DNA of 5,469 nucleotides from DASXTS01 sp036505275 (GCA_036505275.1 DASXTS010000438.1:1-5469), one strand, 5' to 3'; positions 1 to 5,416 are shown, numbered from the stretch's first letter. A program made the numbers and translations. Notes: generated by a model from the letters alone, not told the origin.

Positions 1-357
1 GCCCCCCTGATGTCCGCCCCCGCCGTCACCGGCTGGCGCGCCGGCACCGCCCAGACCGTCACCGTCGACCTCACCCGCACCACCACCATCCGCACCGCCA
101 CCGCCTGGTTCGTCGACGCCGCCTCCTATGGCGTCATCCGCCCCACCAACATCACCGTCGCCACCAGCACCGACGGCACCACCTGGACCACACTGGGCAC
201 CACCACCACCGCCTCCCGCAGCTGGTACTCCAGCCACGGCTACACCACCACCGGCGCCCCCCGCCAGGCCCGCTACCTCAAGGTCACCATCGCCGCCAAC
301 ACCACCAACCCCACCGCCTGGCACATGATCAGCGAGGTCGAAGCCGCCGCCAACTGA
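1..357 (+). CDS. C-terminal part of a probable secreted protein with an F5/8 type C (discoidin-like) domain, 5'-truncated by the window
   Basis: The frame is open from base 1 and ends at TGA 355-357, giving about 118 residues; the ATG at 10-12 lies mid-domain and is unlikely to be the start. The pattern is that of a galactose-binding-like beta-sandwich: VTVDL, then TATAWFVD, then a strand reading ITVATSTDGTTWTTLGT (the 'StDGttWt' hallmark of F5/8 C domains), then ARYLKVTI, and a closing WHMISEVEAAAN similar to the usual C-terminal 'w..isEieV' strand. Such domains bind sugars and are usually appended to extracellular glycoside hydrolases or other surface enzymes in actinobacteria; the catalytic part would lie upstream, outside the window. 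The coding strand is very rich in C (ACC and GCC codons), with many Thr and Ala residues. The gene converges on the HAD gene and a hairpin follows its stop. The domain call is from pattern only; the parent enzyme is unknown. Confidence 0.75.
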   Translation, partial: APLMSAPAVTGWRAGTAQTVTVDLTRTTTIRTATAWFVDAASYGVIRPTNITVATSTDGTTWTTLGTTTTASRSWYSSHGYTTTGAPRQARYLKVTIAANTTNPTAWHMISEVEAAAN

Positions 358-370
358 CCACAACCCACCA

Positions 371-415
371 AACCCGGGGCCCGCACGCCACACCACGGCG
401 CGCGGGCCTCGGGTT
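371..415. terminator. Strong hairpin terminator between convergent genes
   Basis: Bases 371-384 (AACCCGGGGCCCGC) pair with 402-415 (GCGGGCCTCGGGTT) over 14 positions, with a single G-T pair (377/409) and a 17-nt loop. It sits 13 nt after the TGA of the discoidin-domain gene and about 35 nt beyond the TAG of the HAD gene on the other strand, so it can serve both. No U-run follows on the plus strand, which is common for actinobacterial hairpin terminators. Termination itself is inferred from position and stem strength. Confidence 0.75.
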
Positions 416-449
416 CGTCGTCATGAACGGTAGGGCAACCGGCGCCGCA

Positions 450-1121
450 CTAGTGGGGGCGATCGGACGACTCGAGCAGGCGGTCGACCAGGGAGGGAAC
501 GAGCGCGTCGAGTGACGGCAGGATCGCATCCGCGAGGGCAAGGGCCTCGGGCGCCGGCGGGTAGGCGGCGTTGGGCACGGCTACCACGATGAGGCCAGCG
601 GCATGGGCGGATCGGAGGCCGTTCGAGGAGTCCTCGATCGCCACCGTCTGCGCCGGGTCGGCACCGAGCCGGCGCACAACGTCCTCGTAGACAACGGGCG
701 ATGGCTTGCCGGCAGCTACCTCCTCGGTCGATACGGTGACCTCGAACAACGGACCCAGCGGCGAGGAGCTCAGCACCATGTCAATCAACCGTCGTGGTGA
801 GGAGGACGCGAGACCGAGCGGCCAGCGGCTCGCCATCCGCTCGACCGCGTCGACCGCACCCGGCATGAACGGTACGGCCACGGCGTATCGGCGGGCCATA
901 GCGTCGATCACTCGCTCGGCGATGAGCGGGGACGGGCTCAGGATGCCGACCGTCGTGGCCAGGTAAGTCGACCACTCGGCGGTGCTCATCCCCTGCATGG
1001 CGCGGGTCGCACCGTCCGGCCACGCTCGGCCGGCGCTGGCCGCAAGATCGCGCCGCGCGGCGTCCCAGAGCTGCTCGGAGTCGATCAGCACGCCGTCCAG
1101 GTCGAAGACCACCGCATGCAC
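450..1121 (-). CDS. HAD superfamily hydrolase, subfamily IA (beta-phosphoglucomutase / sugar-phosphatase-like)
   Basis: A 223-residue cytosolic protein, the normal length for HAD-IA phosphatases. Motif I is FDLDGVLIDS (nucleophile D7, acid/base D9). Motif II is the Ser run in GLASSSP (about 106-108), motif III is K139 in AGKPSP, and motif IV is E163-D164 in AIEDSSNG. An alpha-helical cap occupies about residues 15-85. The family hydrolyses or isomerises small phosphorylated substrates, mostly sugar phosphates, through a phospho-aspartate with Mg2+. The specific substrate cannot be read from the sequence. I chose GTG 1121 because the DxD motif begins six codons later; the open frame extends upstream to 1358 but that stretch overlaps the sigma gene and is Arg/Cys-rich shadow sequence. 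The start lies 16 nt after the sigma stop with only a weak GGTG as ribosome-binding site, so coupled translation as the last gene of the operon is likely. It ends at TAG 452-450. Confidence 0.92.
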   Translation of the reverse strand: MHAVVFDLDGVLIDSEQLWDAARRDLAASAGRAWPDGATRAMQGMSTAEWSTYLATTVGILSPSPLIAERVIDAMARRYAVAVPFMPGAVDAVERMASRWPLGLASSSPRRLIDMVLSSSPLGPLFEVTVSTEEVAAGKPSPVVYEDVVRRLGADPAQTVAIEDSSNGLRSAHAAGLIVVAVPNAAYPPAPEALALADAILPSLDALVPSLVDRLLESSDRPH

Positions 1122-1137
1122 GCCTGCACCGTAGTGG

Positions 1138-2091
1138 TCAGAGCGTCGGCGGTAGGTCGAACGCGCTGAACAGGGCGGGGCCGAAGGTCGTGATCTCGGC
1201 GATAGCGCCCTCCCGGATCCGCAACACGTCCAGCTTGAACGCTCGGAACTGGGAGTCCCCCGGCCGGCGCAGGTAGCTCGCCGCCGCCGGCAGCCGGTTG
1301 GCCCACGTCGGCAGCAGCCGCCAGTCGCCGTCCCTATTCTCGCCGAACGCGCGTTCAATCAGCGGCGCGATGGCGTCGAGGCCGTCGAACAGGTACGGGT
1401 ACGGCGGCATGGTGACCCGGATGTCCGGGGCCGCGATGGCCACCGCGGCGGCAGCATCGCAGCGTTCGTGTGCGTCGATGAACCGCTCCAGCAGGGCCCG
1501 TTCCTCGGGCCTGGGTTCGCCCGCCGTCCATTCGGTGCGGCGCGCCGGAAGGTGTTCCTGCATGGTGGCGCGGGCCCGCTGCAGCGCACTGTTGGCGGCG
1601 GCGACGCTGGTGCCGAGCAGTTCGGCGGTATCGGCGGCCGGCCAGCCGAGCACATCGCGCACGATCAGCGCCGCCCGCTGCCGTGGCGGCAGGACCTGCA
1701 TGGCGGCCAGGAACGCCAGCTCGATGGTCTCCCGCTCGACGGCGACCTCGTCGGGCTGCTCGCCGGCTGGCGCGATCTCGTCGAGCAGCCGGTCGGGGTA
1801 GGGCTGCAGCCACGGCACCTCGGCGTAGGAGCCAAGCGAGTCAACGCGCCGGGAGCTGCGCCGCAGCATGTCCAGGCAGACGTTGGTCGCGATCCGGTAC
1901 AGCCAGGCCCGCAGCTGTGCGCTGCCGTCGAAGCCGTCCCGACTGCGCCAGGCGCGCAGGAATGCCTCCTGCACGGCGTCCTCCGCCTCGTCGAACGACG
2001 CCAGCATCCGGTAGCAGTGCACGTGCAGCTCACGGCGGTGGCGCTCGGTGAGCGCGGTGAAGTTGGCCTCGTCGACGATCGCGGCGGTCAT
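1138..2091 (-). CDS. ECF RNA polymerase sigma factor, SigG/SigX5-like, with C-terminal SnoaL-like domain
   Basis: A 317-residue sigma-70 family protein that would direct RNA polymerase to a stress or metabolite regulon. Sigma region 2 covers about residues 14-80, with the conserved HCYRMLASFDEAEDAVQEAF core and the -10-binding helix around RAWLYRIATNVCLDMLRR. A linker with EVPWLQPYPDRLLD (91-104) is characteristic of the SigG/SigX5 group. Region 4 is at about 125-180 (LPPRQRAALIVRDVLGW, then the helix-turn-helix LLGTSVAAANSALQRAR). Residues from about 196 to 310 form a SnoaL/NTF2-like extension, which in related long ECFs modulates activity in place of a separate anti-sigma factor. The ATG (2091-2089) overlaps the VOC stop as ATGA, with AAGGA 9 nt upstream, so its translation is coupled to the VOC gene. 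No anti-sigma gene is seen nearby. Mycobacterial SigG is linked to genes with glyoxalase domains, which fits this neighbourhood. The exact ECF group was not verified. Confidence 0.93.
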   Translation of the reverse strand: MTAAIVDEANFTALTERHRRELHVHCYRMLASFDEAEDAVQEAFLRAWRSRDGFDGSAQLRAWLYRIATNVCLDMLRRSSRRVDSLGSYAEVPWLQPYPDRLLDEIAPAGEQPDEVAVERETIELAFLAAMQVLPPRQRAALIVRDVLGWPAADTAELLGTSVAAANSALQRARATMQEHLPARRTEWTAGEPRPEERALLERFIDAHERCDAAAAVAIAAPDIRVTMPPYPYLFDGLDAIAPLIERAFGENRDGDWRLLPTWANRLPAAASYLRRPGDSQFRAFKLDVLRIREGAIAEITTFGPALFSAFDLPPTL

Positions 2092-2501
2092 GCCGCTCGG
2101 TCCTTCCGCTCCTGTAGCAGCCACTGGTTGCCGTCCGGGTCGCTGAAGGCGGCGTACGAACCGTATTCGCTGCGCTCCGGGTGCAGCCCAGGCGTCTGGC
2201 CGGCGGCGCCGAAGTGGAAGAAGTCGCTGACGTCCACCCCGCGCCCCACGAGTTCGGCGCGCGCGGCCTCGATGTCCGTGGTCACCAGGTGCAGGCCCCT
2301 GATGCTGCCGGGCTTCGCGTCGGTCACCCCGACGCCGATGGTGATCGAGCACGCCGAGCCCGGTGGGGTGAGCTGCACGACGCGGAACTGATCGCCGGCC
2401 CGGTGGTCGACGTCGCAGTTGAAGCCGGCCTTCTCGTAGAACTCCTTGGCCCGGTCGACGTCCGACACCGGAAGCACGATCAGCTCGAGCTTGAGGTCCA
2501 T
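2088..2501 (-). CDS. VOC family protein (glyoxalase / bleomycin-resistance fold)
   Basis: A 137-residue protein with two beta-alpha-beta-beta-beta modules. The first starts at LELIVLPVSDVDRAKEFYEK (5-24). The second starts at GLHLVTTDIEAARAELVGRG (69-88) and ends in the typical FSDPDGNQWLLQE (119-131). H71 and E131 are at positions where VOC enzymes place metal ligands. Relatives include glyoxalase I-like enzymes, extradiol dioxygenases and antibiotic-binding proteins; the substrate cannot be assigned. ATG 2501 has AAGGA at a 9-nt spacing, the same arrangement as the downstream sigma gene. It begins 33 nt after the SDR stop and its TGA overlaps the sigma ATG by four bases (ATGA), so it is firmly in the same operon. 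Pairing of a VOC protein with this sigma type suggests a role in handling or sensing reactive metabolites; that is inference. Confidence 0.93.
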   Translation of the reverse strand: MDLKLELIVLPVSDVDRAKEFYEKAGFNCDVDHRAGDQFRVVQLTPPGSACSITIGVGVTDAKPGSIRGLHLVTTDIEAARAELVGRGVDVSDFFHFGAAGQTPGLHPERSEYGSYAAFSDPDGNQWLLQERKDRAA

Positions 2502-2534
2502 GGTTTGGGTTCCTTCGTCATCGTTGGTGGGGGC

Positions 2535-3335
2535 TTATCGGAGGACCAGGCCGCTGGTCACGTTGGTCATCGTCCCGGTGATGCCGGACGCGCGGTCCGA
2601 GGCGAGGAAGGCGGCCACCTCCGCCACCTCGGCCAGCCTGGGAGCGCGGCGCAGCGCGGACATCGAAGAGATCATCTCAATCGCGGCCTGCGGGTCCGGC
2701 GCGTTGTCGCCGGCAACGGCCGCCATCTTCGCCCTGGTCAGGGTATCCGCGACACCGGCGGTCCAGATGCCGCAGACGCGCACGCCGTGCTGGCCGACCT
2801 CGGCGGCCAGGTACCGCATGAACGCCTCGGTGGCGGCGTCGGCCGGTCCGGTGCTGCCCATGCCGGGCATGGCGGCGGGGCCAGAAGCGCTGTTGAGGTG
2901 CAGGATCACACCGGACCCCTGCCTGATCATCTGCCGGGCCGCGGCGCGGGCGGTGACGAAGCTGCTGCGCAGCCCGTTGACCACCGCGCGCAGCAGATCG
3001 TCCGTCGACATGTCGACCAACGGCGTGCCCTGCACGTCGCCCCGGTCGATCAGGCTGAACGACACGTCGACCCGTCCGGTCGTGGCGGTCACCCGCTCCA
3101 CGTACTCGCCGACGGCCCGCTCGTCGAGCGCGTCGACCGTGGCAACCTGCGCCGACCCGCCGGCCGATGCAATGTCCTTGGCCACGTCCTTGGCCACGGC
3201 CTCGAGCGTGTCTCTGGTGCGCCCGGCAAGGAACACCCTGGCGCCCTCACGGGCGAAGGTGCGGGCCACCCCGGCGCCGATGCCGCCGCCGGCGCCATAG
3301 ATGATCGCGGTCTTGTCGTGCAACAGGTCTGTCAT
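2535..3335 (-). CDS. Atypical short-chain dehydrogenase/reductase (SDR) lacking the YxxxK catalytic motif
   Basis: A 266-residue Rossmann-fold protein. The cofactor loop is YGAGGGIGAGVA (13-24), and R39 in AGRT suggests NADP(H) preference. VDVSFSLIDRG (89-99) replaces the usual 'vDvlvnNAG'. The catalytic-serine strand survives as ILHLNSASG (144-152). Where a classical SDR has Tyr-x-x-x-Lys, this protein reads GSTGPADAATEAFMRYLAAE (160-179), with neither residue. It ends with the expected GITGTMTNVTSG (251-262). It is either a divergent reductase, an enzyme with another proton relay, or a non-catalytic nucleotide-binding protein. ATG 3335 is chosen because GGAGG lies five bases upstream and the family N-terminus follows; the frame extends upstream into the repeat leader but without family similarity. 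It is the first gene of the minus-strand operon. A 12-bp tandem duplication (3174-3197) adds a VAKD repeat at about residues 48-55. Confidence 0.93.
   Translation of the reverse strand: MTDLLHDKTAIIYGAGGGIGAGVARTFAREGARVFLAGRTRDTLEAVAKDVAKDIASAGGSAQVATVDALDERAVGEYVERVTATTGRVDVSFSLIDRGDVQGTPLVDMSTDDLLRAVVNGLRSSFVTARAAARQMIRQGSGVILHLNSASGPAAMPGMGSTGPADAATEAFMRYLAAEVGQHGVRVCGIWTAGVADTLTRAKMAAVAGDNAPDPQAAIEMISSMSALRRAPRLAEVAEVAAFLASDRASGITGTMTNVTSGLVLR
3174..3197. repeat. 12-bp tandem duplication inside the SDR gene
   Basis: The unit GTCCTTGGCCAC occurs twice without interruption (3174-3185 and 3186-3197). On the minus strand it encodes consecutive VAKD repeats in the helix after the RTRDTLEA segment. 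Being in frame, it adds four residues (about one helical turn). A typical SDR of this layout would have a single copy here, so it looks like a recent replication-slippage insertion. Confidence 0.85.
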
Positions 3336-3410
3336 GGCCGCCTCCGTTGGCTGTCGAGGTCTTCGCAGCGTTAAACGTCGGGCGGCGCAAGAACTAACCG
3401 GGCTGCGCCC

Positions 3411-3553
3411 CATGCCCGAAGGCATGTTTCGGCTGGTTGCGTGATGCTGGGGGCTCCGGTCGGCGGGATCTAGACCGTGACCGGCGTGCCGGTCCGGTGT
3501 ATGAACCGCTCGCAGCGGTTAGTTGGCCGTTTGGCCCCCGTCCGACCGGAGCC
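3411..3553 (+). ncRNA. Candidate structured leader RNA, copy 1 (multibranch fold)
   Basis: Paper folding gives a 5' hairpin, CATGCC-CGAA-GGCATG (3411-3426), possibly extended by AACC/GGTT (3396-3399/3435-3438). A long closing stem P1 follows: 3452-3463 pairs perfectly with 3542-3553 (12 bp) and CGGG 3464-3467 pairs with CCCG 3537-3540, with T3541 bulged. Inside P1 are three hairpins: ACCG-t-GACCGG / CCGGTC-CGGT (3474-3498, loop CGTG), AACCGCT-CGC-AGCGGTT (3504-3520) and GGCC-GTTT-GGCC (3525-3536). Nearly all of P1's interior is paired, with GATCTA (3468-3473) as the main free linker. In the second copy the hairpin loops change to GGC and GTCA, one extra base enlarges the bulge, and the other extends P1, so pairing is preserved. 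I recognise no known riboswitch class. It may be a translation-controlling 5' UTR or a separate RNA partner of the encoded protein. Confidence 0.7.
3548..3551 (+). promoter_or_regulatory. Ribosome-binding site GGAG buried in the leader stem
   Basis: GGAG lies six bases before ATG 3558, a normal spacing, and supports this start. All four bases lie in the 3' arm of P1 and would be paired with CTCC (3454-3457) in the fold, so initiation should be low unless the stem is opened by a ribosome, protein or ligand. The second copy keeps GGAG (5406-5409) in the same paired state, with seven bases before its ATG. Confidence 0.6.
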
Positions 3554-3557
3554 AGTG

Positions 3558-5180
3558 ATGACCGTAGCGCGCAGCGTCGCCGATGTCCTTGCTGATCATG
3601 TGGTGTTCGAGGTGGAGTCGATCGACCGGATGTATCTGAATGTGTGGCAGCCGCGGTTGGCCTACGGCGGCGGGGTGCAGGGCTTCTTCGTCGGGCACCG
3701 CGGCTACCACTACGCGTCCACGGCGCTGATGGACCCGATGACCAAGGCGTTCGTGGCCGACATCCACGGCTTCATCGCCGCCCGCGGGCTGGAGCTGGTG
3801 CACTTCGCCAAGGGTCAGCGCAAGGACGACCTTGCGCAGCAGTTCCTGGCCCGGTTCGGCGAGCCGGAGGGGGTGTTGTTCGTCGGCCGCGCCCAGGAGA
3901 GGGCCGGGGTGTGGCGCACCCAGCGCCGCTACAACTCCTCGACCGGGGGCAGTTATGCCTGGCTGGTGCGCTCCTCGGCGTTCATCAACTTCTTCTACTT
4001 CTACTGTGTGGACGCCGATTTCGGCCCGTTCTTCCTCAAGTTCAGCACCTACTTCCCGTATACCGCCAAGCTGTACGTCAACGGCAACGAGTGGGCCAAA
4101 CGGCAGGCCGCCAAGGCCGGGATCGGCTTCGAAGCCCTGGACAATGGGTTCGCCGCGGTCGATGACCTGCCGGCGCTGCAGCGGATCTGCGACAGCCTGG
4201 GCCCGGCCCAGCTGGAGGCGCTGTTGCGCAAGTGGCTGCGGATTCTGCCCAATCCGTTCACCGACGAGGACCAGGCCGCCGGCTACCGGTATGAGCTGTC
4301 GATCCTGCAGGCCGAGTTCAGTTTGACCCAGATGCTGGACCGGCCGGTGTCCGGGCGGATCTTCTTCGAGCAGGTGCTGCGCGACAACCTCGACATCGGC
4401 CGCCCCGACCAGATCGGCCTGGTGTTCCACCGGCGCATCATCACCAGGGGCCGGCACCGCACGCCGGGCCGGTTCCGCACCCGGATCATCACCGACGGGG
4501 TGGTCCCGTCGCTGCACGTCGACTACAAGAACGCCAAGATCAAGCAGTACCACAAGGAAGGACGGGCGCTGCGCACCGAGACCACGATCAACGACACCCG
4601 CGATTTCGGGCTATCAAAACGGCTGACCAACCTGCCCGCGCTGCGGCAGATCGGCTTCACCGCCAACCGGCGCCTACTCGGCGTCCAACGCCTCAGCCAC
4701 AACCCGATCCGCGGCGCCCACGCGTTCACCGAGCTGACCGCGCCGATCATCACCAGCACCGGCACCCGCATCCCCGGGCTGCGCTTCGGCAACCCCCGCG
4801 TGCACGCCCTGCTGCAGGCCCTGCTCATCCACCGGCTGCTACCCCACGGGTTCACCAACCGTGACCTGCGCACCCTCATCGCGCCCCTGCTCGGCACCAC
4901 CACCGAGCACATCACCGCCGGGATGATGACCTACGACCTGCGGCGCTTGCGCGCGCATGAGCTCATCCAGCGCATCCCCCACAGCCGCCGCTACCAGCTC
5001 ACCGACACCGGGCTACAGCACGCGCTGCTGTTCACCCACGCCCACGACCACCTGCTACGCACCGGACTGGCCGAGATCACCGACCCCGACCCACCCGCAC
5101 CATCCCGGCTGCGCGCCGCCGCCCGCGCCTACCAAACCGCCTTCACCAACCTTGCCACCTACGCCCACCTCGCGGCCTGA
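3558..5180 (+). CDS. Uncharacterised 540-residue protein with C-terminal winged helix; repeated, RNA-leader-linked gene
   Basis: I cannot assign a function. The start at ATG 3558 is preferred over GTG 3477 because the upstream frame is broken by two 1-nt insertions in the second copy, while the ATG and following MT-ARSVADVL are kept. Visible parts: an N-terminal region with FAKGQRKDDLAQQFLARF (83-100) and VLFVGRAQE (106-114); an aromatic-rich core, FINFFYFYCVDADFGPFFLK (142-161) running into YFPYTAKLYVNGNEWAKRQA (165-184); ALDNGFA (193-199); a basic middle section with RTPGRFRTRIITDG (301-314) and KIKQYHKEGRALRTETTIND (327-346); and a C-terminal winged helix (about 412-485) with TYDLRRLRAHELI as probable recognition helix and RRYQLTDTG as wing. 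There is no signal peptide or clear membrane segment; the protein is basic and probably binds nucleic acid. I have an unverified impression of similar hypothetical proteins occurring in multiple copies in actinobacteria. A transposase or recombinase is possible, but I see no recognised DDE, DEDD, HUH, serine or tyrosine recombinase signature. Confidence 0.93.
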   Translation: MTVARSVADVLADHVVFEVESIDRMYLNVWQPRLAYGGGVQGFFVGHRGYHYASTALMDPMTKAFVADIHGFIAARGLELVHFAKGQRKDDLAQQFLARFGEPEGVLFVGRAQERAGVWRTQRRYNSSTGGSYAWLVRSSAFINFFYFYCVDADFGPFFLKFSTYFPYTAKLYVNGNEWAKRQAAKAGIGFEALDNGFAAVDDLPALQRICDSLGPAQLEALLRKWLRILPNPFTDEDQAAGYRYELSILQAEFSLTQMLDRPVSGRIFFEQVLRDNLDIGRPDQIGLVFHRRIITRGRHRTPGRFRTRIITDGVVPSLHVDYKNAKIKQYHKEGRALRTETTINDTRDFGLSKRLTNLPALRQIGFTANRRLLGVQRLSHNPIRGAHAFTELTAPIITSTGTRIPGLRFGNPRVHALLQALLIHRLLPHGFTNRDLRTLIAPLLGTTTEHITAGMMTYDLRRLRAHELIQRIPHSRRYQLTDTGLQHALLFTHAHDHLLRTGLAEITDPDPPAPSRLRAAARAYQTAFTNLATYAHLAA

Positions 5181-5250
5181 TACCCACACGGAGCCCGACT
5201 CGACCAACCCACACTTGACTCGATCATGACGGCTTCGCCGCTTAAGCCTG
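5181..5250 (+). other. Intergenic tail between the two repeat units, with a weak hairpin
   Basis: These 70 bases separate the stop of the 540-codon gene from the second leader. GGCTT 5231-5235 can pair with AAGCC 5244-5248 around an 8-nt loop, alternatively CGGC-TTC-GCCG (5230-5240); either is a weak candidate terminator. GACTCGA occurs twice (5197-5203 and 5217-5223). No coding sequence is apparent. If the unit is mobile, its right end should be in this stretch, but I see no terminal inverted repeat matching the left boundary CTAACCGGGC. Confidence 0.4.
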
Positions 5251-5416
5251 CTAACCGGGCTGCGCCCCATGCCCGAAGGCATGTTTGGGCTGGTTGCGTG
5301 ATGCTGGGGGCTCCGGTCGGCGGGATCTAGACCGTGACCGGCGTGCCGGTCCGGTGTATGAACCGCTGGCAGCGGTTAGTTGGCCGTCAGGCCCCCGTCC
5401 CGACCGGAGCCCAGCG
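5251..5416 (+). repeat. Leader repeat, copy 2
   Basis: This is the second copy of the 3394-3557 leader. Relative to copy 1 it has C to G in the segment after the first hairpin (TTTGGGC, which allows GCCC/GGGC pairing), C to G in one 3-nt loop, GTTT to GTCA in another loop, one extra C in the P1 bulge, one extra C that lengthens P1, and T to C just before the ATG. The identity ends in effect at the start codon, after which third-position and first-position changes become frequent. Confidence 0.95.
5268..5412 (+). ncRNA. Candidate structured leader RNA, copy 2
   Basis: The fold is the same as in copy 1. The 5' hairpin is 5268-5283. In P1, 5308-5320 pairs with 5400-5412 over 13 bp, one more than copy 1, and CGGG 5321-5324 pairs with CCCG 5394-5397 across a two-base bulge (5398-5399). 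The inner hairpins are retained, with loop changes only: AACCGCT-GGC-AGCGGTT and GGCC-GTCA-GGCC (5382-5393). GGAG 5406-5409 lies in the 3' arm. Survival of every stem despite seven changes supports the structure, though no true compensatory double substitution is present. Confidence 0.65.

Larger units (their letters stand above)
3394..3557 (+). repeat. Leader repeat, copy 1
   Basis: This stretch begins CTAACCGGGCTG and matches 5251-5416 at all but five bases and two single-base insertions, about 96-97% identity by hand alignment. Similarity starts abruptly: 3381-3393 and 5238-5250 do not align. It continues past the ATG into the coding region at a much lower identity, 42 of 53 bases. The 1857-nt offset between copies defines a repeat unit of RNA leader, 540-codon gene and a short tail. 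Conservation greater in the non-coding than in the coding part argues that the leader itself is functional, or that it is kept uniform by conversion or recent transposition. Confidence 0.95.
3394..5250 (+). other. Candidate repeat unit: leader RNA plus 540-codon gene plus tail
   Basis: The segment from the sharp left boundary of one leader to the boundary of the next is 1857 bp and contains exactly one leader and one gene. The following unit begins directly behind it in the same orientation and runs off the window. This is compatible with a tandem duplication or with two insertions of a related mobile element. Divergence of the coding starts (9 of the first 17 codons differ) means the copies are not a very recent simple duplication. 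Mobility is an inference; no terminal inverted repeats or target duplications were identified. Confidence 0.4.

Noticed and set aside
1122..1358. N-terminal extension of the HAD protein to the upstream ATG at 1358
   Set aside because: It would overlap the sigma gene on the same strand by over 200 bases and encode a Cys/Arg-rich stretch unlike any HAD; the DxD motif starts six codons after GTG 1121.
2092..2352. Longer sigma-factor start at 2352
   Set aside because: The added 87 residues are Arg/Gly-rich and overlap the VOC gene; ATG 2091 has a proper ribosome-binding site and starts right before sigma region 2.
2181..3374. Long plus-strand open frames opposite the VOC and SDR genes
   Set aside because: They are antisense shadows of GC-rich genes, rich in Gly/His/Arg, with no recognisable domain.
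3477..3557. GTG 3477 as start of the 540-residue protein
   Set aside because: The reading frame through the leader is not kept in the second copy because of two 1-nt insertions, whereas the ATG at 3558/5417 and the following residues are.
3394..3557. Known riboswitch, T-box or CRISPR-like array in the leader
   Set aside because: I could match no conserved core of a known class, and there are only two copies, 1.86 kb apart, each with a gene between, so it is not a CRISPR array.
3519..4553. Long minus-strand open frame opposite the 540-codon gene
   Set aside because: Its composition is typical of an antisense shadow (His/Gln/Val/Leu/Gly-rich with no domain), and the plus-strand gene has conserved starts in two copies.
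3394..5250. Standard insertion sequence with terminal inverted repeats
   Set aside because: I found no inverted match of the left boundary in 5181-5250 and no recognised transposase catalytic motif, so I kept it only as a candidate repeat unit.
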